A stretch of 64,000 bases of DNA from Streptomyces sp. GQFP (GTDB lineage: Bacteria > Actinomycetota > Actinomycetes > Streptomycetales > Streptomycetaceae), in the NCBI RefSeq assembly GCF_021545335.1, contig NZ_CP089312.1, forward strand, positions 4,340,001 to 4,404,000, given 5' to 3'. The position numbers and the translations under genes were made by a program. Shown piece by piece: positions 1 to 12,800 of the stretch (its first letter is position 1; each line of letters starts with the position of its first letter). The notes under the pieces are model-generated. The model ran no database searches, was not told the origin of the DNA, and worked only from the letters and a program-made list of their open reading frames with translations.

Positions 1-850
1 CCGTCTTCCGCTGGTACGACGCCGGAGACGGCACCGAGGGCAACAGCCCGCTCGTAGAGGGCAGCACCATCAGGCTGCTGGTCCCCCGGCACCTGACGGT
101 CGAGACCGACCAGCCCTCGGCCGACATCGACCTCGTCACACCGCGCGAGACAGACGTCACCTGGACACCGCCGCCCGAGGGCAGCCAAAGGCAACCGGTG
201 ACGTCCGCCCCCCGGCAGGCGCCGCCCCAGGCGTTGCTGGACGGGCTGCACCCCTGGTCGGTACCGGCGGCGGCGTCGATCGCGCGCTGGGCCGCCCTGA
301 CCGCCGTACGCCACCGCACCCCGCCGGACGTGACGGCGCCGCCGCACGTGTCCGGGCTCCACTCCACCACCCGGGCCGGGCTGCGCTACGACCACTCGAC
401 CGGCGCCAACATGCTGCGGCCTCGTATCGACGAACTGCTGAAGCACACGTACGAGGTTCAGGTCGGGAACGAGAAGGTCCTCGTCGGTCTGGACCTGGAC
501 AGTGCCGAGATGCTGGGCCCGGTGGACGGCACGGTGATCAAGCAGCGGACGTATGTCCAGGAGGACGAGGAGCCGAAGACCGAGTCCGAGCGGGCCAAGG
601 GCTGGAACGTCTCGTTCGGGCCCGAGCTGGGCGGGGAGGTCGGCCACAACAGCGTGATCAACCGGACCCCGGTCACCGTCAAGAGCTGGGTGGACGGCGA
701 CAAGCGCTCGTCCGCGATGGGCGACACCGACGAACGCAACAAGGAAGGCCAACGGCCGTACCGCAACTACCGGTTCGACGTCTCAGTCGTCGTCACCGGT
801 CCCTACGGCACGGTCCGGATGCAGGTCCCGGGCGGCCTCTACGGCATGCT
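1..850 (+). repeat. Long internal repeat of giant gene, copy A
   Basis: Positions 1-850 match 6370-7219 at a constant offset of 6,369 bp (2,123 codons, frame kept). The first 190 bp differ by about one base; 370-850 is also nearly identical, while the stretch between and everything after 850 has diverged more. Related but looser similarity continues to about 2130 versus 8215. The window therefore begins inside one repeat junction of a multi-module gene. Confidence 0.92.
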
Positions 851-3800
851 CCCGATCGACCGGACCACCATCGGGCCCGACGACGGCCCCAGCCTGCTCG
901 CCGGCGACCTGGAAACCCAAGTGGACCTCCTCAGGCCCACCACCACCCCGGCCATTCCGCCCGCGCCACCAGTGACCGTGCCCGTGCCCGTGCCGACGAC
1001 ATCGACGGACGAGGCGCCGCCCCTCGACATCGTCCCGGTGGTGGAACGTGACGAGGAGCAGCGTCGGTGGATCGCGGAGCAGGTGACGGAGCGCGATCTT
1101 CCGGACGATCTCTCCGGCCTCGGCATCTCCGACCCCGACGGCATATACGACGCCGACGATCCCGTCGACCAGGTCCGGACCGTGATGGCCGAGTCCGAGT
1201 CCGACACCTGGCCCAAGGCGCTCCACGCCGTCGCGGCCCGGGCGACCCGGCGGATCTGGGACCAGGCGTACGCGGACTTCGCGAGCGAGACGCCCGACGC
1301 CGACCCGGAAGCCACCCGGCAGGCCTGGGACATGGCCGTCCCTCTGGTCATGCCGCTGGAGTTGCACCCCGTGCTCGCCGACTCCCGTCATGCCGGGGGC
1401 GAGCTCCGGGGCGCTGTACGAGACGTCGCCGCTCTGCTGGTGGCGGGCGGGACGCGGAACGAGGCGCGGGCGCTCGCCGACCAGCGTCGGCAGGGCCTCG
1501 GCCTGCGCGGCAAGGGGCGCGGCGGCGGCGTACCGCGCACGATCACCGCCCCGGCGGGGTCGGCGGCGGAGTCGTCCCACGCACCGCCGCCGACGCCCGT
1601 CTCCGCCCCGCCGCCCGGCGAAGGTACGAGGACGCCGGACACCGCTCGGGATCCGTTCGGGCAGCGGCTGCCGATCGGCCGTGCGGTCACTCTCGACGGT
1701 CCGCGGAGCGGCGGCCTCACCGAGGTGCCCGCGGCGGAAGCGCCGCCATCCCCCTCCACGGGCAAGGGCAAGCAGCCGGAGCGGTGGTTCACCTACCGGC
1801 GCACGACTCCGTACGGCCAGGTGCCGGAGTACACGTACCAGGTCAGTACCGGGGGAGAGATCGACCTGCCCGCCGACGGCGACACCCCGACGGTGACGCT
1901 GCCGCCGGAGGGCTGGCTGCGGTTCGGCGACGACTTCGTCCAGATGCCGACGGCCGACGCGCCCGACGGCGCCTTCCTGCGCGGAGACAGCGGGTGGCTC
2001 GGCACCCTCGCCGACCCGGACGCGCTGCGGGACAGGATGAACGCGCCGGGGTCCGCGCCCGTGCCGTACACGCTCGTGGTGGACCCGGCGGGGACGCACA
2101 TGTACCTGGTGCCGACCGGGGCGGACGAGACGGCCGGGGCTTCCGGGGATTCCGGGGATTCCGGGGCCGAGGGCGACAGCGCGGTCAGCATCCCGCTGGA
2201 GGGCACGGCACCGGACCGTACGCCCTGGTACCTGTCCCATGACGCGATGGGCCAGGCGATCGTGGCGGACTCGGTCAAGGACCTGAAGTTCACGAGGCCG
2301 TGGGCCGACCTGTGGGCGGAGCAGATCAGCCAGGGGCTGGTGCTGCCCGATCCGGGGCCGGGGCGTTCGTCGGACGGGCTGCGGGCCGGGATCCGGGACG
2401 CGATCGCGGATCTGCTGGTGACGAAGAAGGCGAGCGACTGGGACGACGTGCTCTCGGTCGGGCGCACGGTGGTGGTGGACGGGCGGCTGGTGTGGCTACG
2501 GCCGATGCTGCGCGATCTGACGTTCGTCCCGCCCGTCGAGGGCGACGGTGTCAAGGACTACCCGGTGGGTTTCGGTTCGACGCAGACCGGTGGCGAGACG
2601 TCGAAGGAGACCATCCAGGGCTTCTCGACGTTGCTGTTCACCGGCCTGAACCTGGGTGCGAAAGTGGCCGCGACGGTCGCCGGGGTGGCCGCGCCACAGG
2701 TGGACATCAGCTCCGCGAAGACGAAGGCGAGTGGCTGGGCGCGTACGGTCCTGTCCGGCCGTAAGCCGTTCATCAATGAGTTCAACGACTTCACCGCGGG
2801 TCTGGAGATGCGGGTCTTCGTGGGCGGCGAGGAGGTGACGCCGCCCGGCAGCAGGGTTACGGTGCCCGACCGGTTGCCGGTGCGGTTGCCGGGGCCGTAC
2901 TCGTCGGCGGACGGGCATCGGCCCGATCCGGATGTGCCGGTGGCGGTACGGCCGACGGTGCCGGGACGGCGGAACGACCCTTCGCAGGCACGGGAGTTGC
3001 TGCACGCGGTCAACATGACGCCGGTGATCGCCGGGCTGCACCGGAACCTGCTGGCGGCCGGGCTGCCGGCGCCGTCGGTGCGCAAGGTGATGCGGGGGTG
3101 GGGGATGGACTCCGCTCCCGGCTTCCTGAGTGAGCTGACGGCCCGGAACCGCTACAACTGGTGGTCGAGCGGGGACACTTCGGACAGCACCGAGGTGCAC
3201 GGGTCGCTGATGGGCAAGAAGTTCCGTGGCCATGTGCGGTTGAAGGCCGAGATCGACAGTCTTCAGTACCTCGGCGACAGCAGCATCGGTACGCGGGACG
3301 ACATCGGGTCGGGTTACAACCGGACGGCGGTGAGCAAGGGTTCGTCGACCGGTGGCCTCGGCGGCGGCTACAACACGGCCGGCGTCGGCAACCTGAGCGC
3401 CGAACCGGCGGAGGACCCCGTCTCCGGCCATGTCACGGACTCCGGGGGCCACGGCGACGTCGAGGACTCGAAGGGCCACGAGAAGGTCACGGCGACAGGT
3501 CTGGTCCCGGCGTTCGGCGCCGCGGTCAGCAGTCATCGCAGCGGCGGCTACTCCCTGGACACCGGGCATCTGAGCCACACCGTGCTGAACATCCGCGGTG
3601 ACCAGTCCCGCTACCACACCGGGCTGCGGCTGACGGCGACCGTGGAGTCCAGCACCCACACCGTCGCCCCGGTGGACGTGACCACGGACTCCGAACTGAG
3701 CGTGCCCCAGCGGGAGGCGGCCGACTTCGTCCACCGGACGGTCGGCCGGCAGTGGACCGCCGACCTGCGTCCGACGAACGGCGACACGACCGGCCCACGG

Positions 3801-6800
3801 CACAAGGTGTACACCCCGCCCCGGGCCCGGCGGCTGAGGAGCCTGCCGAGCCGGCTGCGCCCGTTCCGGCTCGGCATGGGGACGACCCCGCGCGACCAGC
3901 TGTTCCCGCCCGACCCGCGCGAGCCACTCGCCCTGGCCTCGCGACGCGGCCTCGGATTCAGCATGCCGATCGCGCTGCCGGGCACCGAAGCCCTCCAGAG
4001 CGACCTCCGCGACGCCATCGGGCAACTCCACGACAACGCGGTCGGCGCCAAGAAGGCGACCAAGAGCGACTGGGCCACCGCCGACCGGGACCTGGCCATG
4101 TTCTACAGCCGCCCCGCCCTGGAGTCCGACCCGCACCAGGCCCTCCTCGGCGTCCACCGGCGGATAGAGGTGGGCGGACGTACCTACAAGGTCTCGGCGA
4201 AGGTGAAGTGGGGCCACCGCGTCGACGGGCCCAACCCGCTGACCGGACCGGTGAATTCGGACACCAACCCGACCGGCGACACGTACGAGATGAAGGTCAA
4301 CGCCCGTGTGGTGAACGGCGCGACGGTCACCGGCGACCGGGGCCGGGCCACCAAGGGACACATCGCGTTCGGCGGCGGGGCGCTCATCGCGATTCAAGAG
4401 CATGAGCTGAACCTCGGTTCACTGCACCTCAAGATTCCCTCGATGCGCATCCAACTGGGCGCGTTGCGCGGCGTGTTCCGTGCCTCGTGGAGCAGGACGG
4501 CGAAGTTCAAGAGCCTGTCGAAGGGATACCGGCGCACCGAGACGGGCGGGAAGGTCGACGAGCACCGGTACTCGATGACAGTGTGGTGGACCGTCACCCC
4601 GGAGACCGGCAAGCCGTCGTACCTCGCCGGGAAACTGCCCGTCGTCGCCCGCGTCGCCAACCCTCAGGAGCACGCGCCCAAGGTCCCGATGAACCTGGAC
4701 CAGGCCCGGCAGGCGGGCAACGTCCAGGTCACCATGGCCGAGCCGCGGATCGAGCGGTCGCTGGACTTCGACACCGGCACCCACGGCCTCTACCCGGCCT
4801 TCCACCTGCTGCCGGAACTGGCACAGCTCGCCGCCCGCATGTACGCCCAGGGGAACGGTCTCCCGGAGAGCTGGCTGCACGAACCCGAGAACTGGCCGGA
4901 GGAGATCCGGGACCTGGCACACCCGGTGGTCCTCAGCTCCCGCTTCGACGACCTGACCAGCCGCTTCGGGCACGAGACCGAACTGCCCAAGGACGGCCGC
5001 CACAAGCAGGCCTTCCGGATCAAACTCCACACCCACGCCCCGACCGACCTCGGAAGCCGCGACGACGTCGAGGTCGAGCACTACCTGCAAGGAGCCGCGA
5101 CCCAGGCGAAGGACAAGGACCGGGAGTTGGGGCTGGGGGTCGACGGCGTCGTCGGACCGCAGTTCCGGTTCGGCGCCGACGCCTCGCACGGCGAACACCA
5201 CGGCCCCGGCGGCCGACTGACGTTCATGGGCCACGGCGAGACGGGCATGACCCGCACCAGCGGCAACTCGGAGCTGGACGGGCGCATCGACATCACCCGG
5301 GCGACCTACGGCGGTCAGGTCCACACCCTGCGGACGACACCGGTGTTCCAGGTCACCTACGTACGGTGGCGGGGCGACGAGCTGACCGAGATGACCCGCT
5401 ACCTCACCGCCGACGAGGCGCTGGACCTGCTCGTCCCCGAGCGTCGGCTCGCCGACATCCAGCCTCCGGGCAATCCGACGCCGCGTCCGGTTCCGGAGAT
5501 CACGGTCACCGAGGCGCCGGAGGTGGTGGACCTGGAGGAGCCGCCCGTCCCGGACCCACAGCCGATCCCGTCGATCACGATCACGCCTCCCCCGGACGAC
5601 GAGAACGAGAACGAAAACCAGCGGAACACCCCGCCGGATCAGCCCGACACCCGGGTTCCGTCCCATCGGACGTATCTCAGTCCCGACCTGATCGCCGGCA
5701 TCGGGCACGCGGAAGTCCTGCGCGCGGACGGCGTGCTGGACGAGATCACCGCCCGGCTGCGGCAGCAGAAGGTGCTCACGACGGAGAGCGGCCCGGAGGT
5801 CGCCGCACGCCCCAACCTGCTGATGCGGACGCTGCGTTCATCGTTCTCCTCGGGCGCCTTGCATGCGGACACGCCCGCGCTGACCACGAACCAGGGGGTG
5901 AGTCGCTGGCTGCCGATCCCGGGGCCGTTCGGCAGCACCCGCTATCTGTGGGTGAAGGTCACCGCGACCCGGCTCGGTGCCGAGACCGCTCAGCGGTCCC
6001 GCGACGAGATCAAGCTCACGCTGCGCGGCGAGTCGGAGCACGAGACCGGGGAGAGCGAGACCTCGGGGCGGGAGAGCGGCGGCGGTATCGACGTCCGGGC
6101 CCGTGCGGGCACCGGCGGTTCGGTGCACGGCGGCGTGGAAGGCGGTGTCGACTACGTCAGTTCCCGGAGCAGGACCGACGAGGAGGCGAAGAAGACGGTC
6201 TCGATCTACCGGGCCAACCCGCGTGACGCGTCCGAGGAGTTCGAGCACGACATCACCTTCCGGGTCGAGACGGGCATCTCCACCGAACTCCCCGAGGTGT
6301 TGACCGTGCCCGCGCGGGCCCCCGGGAAGATCACCCGCCTCTACACCGGCGCCCCGGCCTCCGACCGGTCCGTCTTCCGCTGGTACGACGCCGGAGACGG
6401 CACCGAGGGCAACAGCCCGCTCGTAGAGGGCAGCACCATCAGGCTGCTGGTCCCCCGGCACCTGACGGTCGAGACCGACCAGCCCTCGGCCGACATCGAC
6501 CTCGTCACACCGCGCGAGACAGACGTCACCTGGACACCGCCGCCCGAGGGCAGCCGAAGGCAACCGGTGACTCCCGTCCCCCGGCAGGCACTACCCCAGG
6601 CGCTGGTGGAGGGGCTGCACCCGTGGTCGGTACCGGCCGCCGCGTCGATCGCGCGCTGGGCCGCCCTCACCGCCGTACGCCACCGCACCCCGCCGAACGT
6701 GACGGCGCCACCGCATGTGTCCGGACTCCACTCCACCACCCGGGCCGGGCTGCGCTACGACCACTCAACCGGCGCCAACATGCTGCGGCCGAACATCGAG

Positions 6801-9800
6801 GATCTGCTGAAGCACGAGTACAAGGTGCAGGTCGGCAACGAGGAGGTCCTCGTCGGTCTGGACCTGGACCGCGCCGAGATCCTGGGCCCGCCGGTCGGCA
6901 CGGTGATCAAGCAGCGGAGGTATGCCCAGGAGGACGAGGAGCCCAAGCACGAGTCCGAGCGGGCCAAGGGCTGGAACGTCTCGTTCGGGCCCGAGCTGGG
7001 CGGGGAGGTCGGCCATGACACCCTGATCAACCGGACGCCGGTCACCGTCAAGAGCTGGGTGGACGGCGACAAGCGCTCGTCCGCGATGGGCGACACCGAC
7101 GAACGCAACAAGGAAGGCCAACGGCCGTACCGTAACTACCGGTTCGACGTCTCAGTCGTCGTCACCGGTCCCTACGGCACGGTCCGGATGCAGGTCCCGG
7201 GCGGCCTCTACGGCATGCTGCCGGTCGACCCGGGCACCGGGCGGCTCGCCGACGGCCTGGAAGGCAAGATCCTGGTGCGCAGCCTCCTCGCGCCGCCCTC
7301 CCTGGTACCGCCCACGGCAGAGCCCGGCTCCGGCCCCCGGTTCCCGGTGGTGACGACAGCCCCGGTGGTCCCGGTCGTCCCGGTGGTGACGACGGAGGAG
7401 TCGCCGGTCGTCGACATCATCCCGGCCCGTGAGACCCGTGAGACCCGTGAGACCCGGGGGATCTGGGACCAGGCGTACGCGGACTTCGCGAGCGGGACGC
7501 CCGACACCGACCCGGAAGCCACCCGACGGGCCTGGGACGACGCGGTCGGCATGGTCATGCCGTCGACGTCGCAGTCGCACCCCGTGCTCGCCGACTCCCG
7601 GTATGCCGGGGAAGGTTTCCGCGATGCCGTACGGGAGGTCGCCGATCTGCTCGTGGCGGACGGGAAGCGGGATTACACGCAGGCGCTCGCCGACCAGCTT
7701 CGACAGGACCTCGGCCTGCCGCCCCGAGAGCCCGGCGACGCGTTCGGGACGACGACGGACACCACCCCGGACCCGTTCGCGCGGCAGTGGCCGATCGGCC
7801 ACCGGCTGACCGTCGGGGGTCCGCGTCGCGGCGGCCGGACCGAGGTGCCCGCACGGGAGGCGCCCGCGTCCCCGTCCAGAGGCAAGGGCAAGCAGCCGGA
7901 GCGGTGGTTCACCTACCGGCGCCCGGGAGTCGACGGCCGGTACGAGGTCAACAGCGGCGGAGAGATCGAGCTGCCCTCCGGCGACGGCACTCCGCCCCGG
8001 ACCCTGTCACCGGACGGCTGGCTGCGGTACGGCGACGACTTCGTCCACGCGCCGACGCCCGACGCGCCCGACGGCGCCTTCCTGCGCGGGGACAGCGGCT
8101 GGCTCGGCACCCTCGCCGACCCGGACGGGCAGTGGTACCGGATGGCCTCGCTGGACCCCGCACCCGTGCCGCACACACTCGTCGTGGACCCGGCGGGGAC
8201 GCACATGTACCTGGTGCCGGACGAGACGGCCGGGGCGGACAGCGACCCCGCCGTCCGTATCCCGCTGCCGGACACGACGGGCGACGTACGGATCGTGCCG
8301 TCGCCGGAAGCGGACCCGCCCGCCCCGCCGCCCGCGCCTCGCGTCCCCACGGCCTCCGCTTCCCTTTCGGGGACGGAGTCGAGCGACACCGCCGTAGAGG
8401 AGGACATACCGTTGCCCGCGCCGCCGGCTCCGGGCCAGGGGGCGCGGGTGCCTCAGATACTGCGTGACGTGTTCGGGTCAGCGGTGGCGAACATCCCGGC
8501 CAACCACCCGGAGCGGTACGACGTGATGCTGCGCGGGCTGGCGGCGCTGGCGTACGCGCGGGGGAACCGTCCGATCGACAGCCCCCGGGAGATGAAGCGG
8601 ATCACGCGGCGGATTCTGCACCTGCGTGGTTCGGTGGAGATGACGCGTGCGCTGTATTTCGACGCGCTGTCGGTGGCGGCGGAGGCGTACCAGGCCGGGC
8701 GTGCGCACAGTCTGCACGCGGTGGCGGCGTACCAGTTGCACCGGGCGGGGGCGCTGGGGGACGCGAGTGCGATGACCGGCTGGCACGGCTCGTTCCTGGG
8801 ACGGAACTGGACCGGGCAGGCTCTGGACCTGCTGGTGGACCTCGTGGGGCGGGAGGAGCGGCGCGGTCTGGAGTGGTCGCCGCCGCCCTGGCAGGGCTCG
8901 CCGTACGTGGTGGTGGCGGAGCCCGGTGACCCGGGCATGGTCGTGGTGCGCGACGGGGACGGCAACCCGGTCGAGGTGCCGTACGAGGAGCTGGCGGAGC
9001 TGGTGGCGTACGACCCCCTGCGGCCGCCGGGTGCTCCGGTGGTGCTGCTGGTGCAGGACGCGGGCGCGGGCATGAGGACGTTGCCCAGTCTGGTGGCCGA
9101 CCGCATCGGGGGGCGGGTCTGGTCCATGTACGGCAGTCTCCGGTTGCAGCCTTCGGCCGACCCGCCCTGGCGGCGCGTGGCCTTCGCGGAGTCGGATCCC
9201 CCGGGGGCGTACCCGGTGGGGGCGTGGGTTCCGAGTCGGCCGGGGCAGGTTCCGGGTGGTTCGCGGGGTGTGGTGAAGGCGTCGGACGGTTCGAGGTTCT
9301 CGGATGACGACGTGGAGATGTTCGCGTTGACCACGCCCGACAGGCAGCGGCTGACCGGGCTGGTGCTGATGGACGCCCCGGAAATGGCTCTCCGAGAGGA
9401 CGATCTGCAGAATGTGTCGCAGATCCGGCACTACGTCGACCAGAGCGAGTACCTGCCGGGGATCTCCACCGCCAGAACGGGTCCCCTCCTGCCGCTGCCG
9501 AGGAGCCTGACCGACGCGATCGTCATCCTGGCGCACGGCAGAGAGGGGAGCGCGAGCCTGCCCCGGCGGAGCACGGGGCAGAACCACACGGTGCCGGACG
9601 ACGAGATGGCAGCGTTCCTGGAGCGCCAGATCGCCCTGTTGTCCGCTCCGGCGGACTGGCCGGTGTGGGCGGTGTCATGTCAGCTGGGGAGGCTGCCGGC
9701 GAATACCGATCCGCTGGAGCGGGTGCCGGGCGCGTCGGTCGTGGCGACCTGGAACGCGCGGACGGTGTTCACCTCGGACGCGAACCAGAATGTGACCGGG

Positions 9801-12800
9801 GACACGAATCCGCCGTATCTGACCAAGATAGATGATCCGGACAACCCGGTGTTCCACTATCTGGCGTTCCCCCCGGAGCCGGGCCCGGACGCCTTGTCGG
9901 CGTGGGCGGACGACGCGGGGCTGCCACCGAACCTGGAGGACCGGACGACGCGGGTCCTGCGGTGGATACGGGCGATGCGGCAGCTCCACGGCGTCGACAT
10001 CGACACCAATCCCGCGCTGGACCCGGAGTTCCGGGTGCTGCTCCTGGGCTTCGGGGCGCTGGAGCGGCAGGCGGTGGAGCGCAATATGGGACCGTTGACG
10101 TGGGCGGAGCTGGCACGGGTCGCGGCGGCCTTCGCCGCGCCGGCGGGCTGGGCCACGGAGCTGAGCCCGGCTCTGCTGGGCCAGTTGCTGGCGGCGTACC
10201 GGGCCATGGAGCAGCCGGTGTACTCGGCTCCGCCGGCTCCGGGTTCGGGGGCTGCGGCCTCGGTGGCTGCGATGTCCGAGGCTCCGGTGTCCGAGGCTGC
10301 GGTGTCCGAAGGGCTGCCTCAGCCTGGTCCGGTGGGCGGCCGGATGCTGCCGCGCGCGGTGGTGACCGGTGAAGTGGCCGGTCCGGTGCAAGAGTTCGAG
10401 TCGCGGCTGGTGGGGATGGGGCGGGAGGACCGGTTCCGGGCGGTGTCGCTGCTGTCGCCCGAGCAGCGGCGGGACCTGGTGTCGGATCCGGTGTCGGTGG
10501 AGGGGCTGCGGCGGGGCCTGTCCGCGGAGGAGTTCGCCGAGACGGCGGCTCAGTTGATGGTCGTCGTACAGGACGGTCCCGGTGCGCCGATGCCGGATCA
10601 GCCGGTGTCGGCGAGGGAGGCGGCGCGGGCGCGGATCGCGCGGATGCTCGTCGATCCGGGGGTGGCCGCCTCGCTGCTGAAGAGCGGTATGCGGGTCGTG
10701 GTGGTGCCCAAGGACGTGGCGATGACCGCGCTGAGCGCGTTCCGGCATCTCACGGGGAAGCCGATCGCCAAGGGGTACGCGCGTACCTGGGACACCCAGC
10801 GGGGCAGCAGCGGCAGGCGGGCCATCACGGTGCCGGAGGAGAACCTCCTCGGTGAGGACACGAGTGTGCCGGACGCGCACGCTTACGAGGACGGCTACTC
10901 CACGACCGATCACGAGGTCGCGCACGCGATCCACCTGTACGTGCTCGACGATGCCGACCGGAAGGTCATCAGGGATTCCTACCTGGCCAAGCTGAACCCG
11001 CCGCCGGGCGTCGATCCGCTCGACGTGGAGTGGCCGGACGGCATACGGCGGAACCTGGCCGGCAAGGCGACCAACAACTACTCCTCGATGAACGAGTACG
11101 AGTACTTCGCGCAGGCGGTGAACGCGTACCTGGGGTCGAACGCCGGGACGGACGAGTACACCGGCCGGCCTCGGAACAACGAGGCGGCCTGGGTACGGAC
11201 GCACGAGCCGGCCCTGCTGCCGATCCTGGAGCGGCTGTTCGGCACGGATCCGCAGGAGGCGGGTCCGGCGAACCCGGTGGAGCAGACCCAGGCGGAGCAC
11301 GAACTCTGGGCGGGCTTCCGCGCGTTCTGGGACGAGGTCGAGGGGAGGTACCGGCCACAGCCGCACACCCTGGCCCCGGTGGGCCCGATCGCACCGGTGG
11401 GCCCGATCGCACCGGTGGGCCCGGTCGCCCCGGTGGAGTCCAGTGCCCTGTCCGGCGAGGAGGACGGCGAGGAGTCCGGCGAGGAGGACGTGCCCCTGCC
11501 CGCGCCGCCCCCACCGGCCCCGACCCCGACCACGCCCCCCGCCCCGGCCCCCGCCGACAGGCTCTCCGTGACCGCCGCCGTACCGGTGCCGGCGCCGGCC
11601 CGTCCCTACATCGACTTCCTCAACGCGCGCAAGGAACTCGACCGGGACCAGCTCCCGAAGATCGACGCTCTGGCGAAGGCGCTCGTGGCCGACGGGCTGC
11701 GCGACCTCGCCGCCGGGCTCGGCGTCCCCCCGGTCACCGTCACCGGCTACGGCAACGGTCCCCGGTTCGCCATCGGTTCCGGCACGGTCCAGCAGGCGCG
11801 GGAGACCGGTCTGGACCGGGCGAAGGCCGTGGTGCACGCGTTGCGCACCGCGATAGCCCGGGAACTGGCCGCGTCGGGACCGGCGTTGGCCGCGGCGCGG
11901 GCGCGCCGGGGCAGGGAGATCGACGTGGACGACTTCCCGATCTTCACGCTCAGCGGGGGCCGCGGCGTCCCGACGGGCGGCCCGACGGCCGGGCGGCCCG
12001 AGCGACGCCGGGCGGTGATCGATATCGAGCGGTCGCGGCTGTCAGGCGCGGTCGACACGCTGGAGCGGCTGTTCCCGAAGCTGGCGCTCGTCGATCCCCA
12101 GCCGGACTCCCAGAGCCTCGAAGAGATCGCGGACCTGGTGCCACTCCACCCCCACTTCGACCCGACCGCCGTCTCCCCCGGCACCGGCACCGGCACCGAC
12201 AGCGACACCGACAGCGGCGGCGACACCGACGCCGGCACCTACGTCCTACCGGACGAGCTGCGCGCCCTGTACGACCTCGTGATCGCCGCGACTGCCGCCG
12301 GGCAGGCCACCAGCGTGGCGGCCCTGACGGCCTTCCACCTGAGCCGGCAGGGCCTGTTCGGGGACGACACCCTGTTCACCGCGCCGGACGGCACTCCCCA
12401 GGGCGGCCGTAACTGGACGGGCAGTACGACGCGCGGCGGCGTCGACCTCTCCTCGTACGACGTGGTGTACGCGGCGAACCGCGCCGCCCCGCACCAGCCG
12501 GTCCGCGCGCCCTGGACGGAGCCCGCCGGCTCCCCCGACCCGTTCACGTTCGCCACCGCGGACGGCGACCACAAGAGGGTCGAACTGGCGCTGCCCGACG
12601 GCAGACGGTGGTGGGTTCCCCGGAGGGTGTTCGCCGAACTCGCCGGCATGGATCCCGCCCTGGCGAAAGCCGACCCCCGGGTGTCCGTCGTCCTGCCTTC
12701 GCCGAAGGCCGCCGACATGGGGCGGGAACTGCCCGCCATGGTCGCCTCGCGTACCGGACGGCCGGTGTGGGCACACACCGGCACCGTCGTCCTGGGCGCG

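Noticed and set aside
198..200. The ATG at 198 as start of the giant gene
   Set aside because: The frame is open to the window edge, and the 65 codons before it match the inner junction at 6370, so coding continues upstream.
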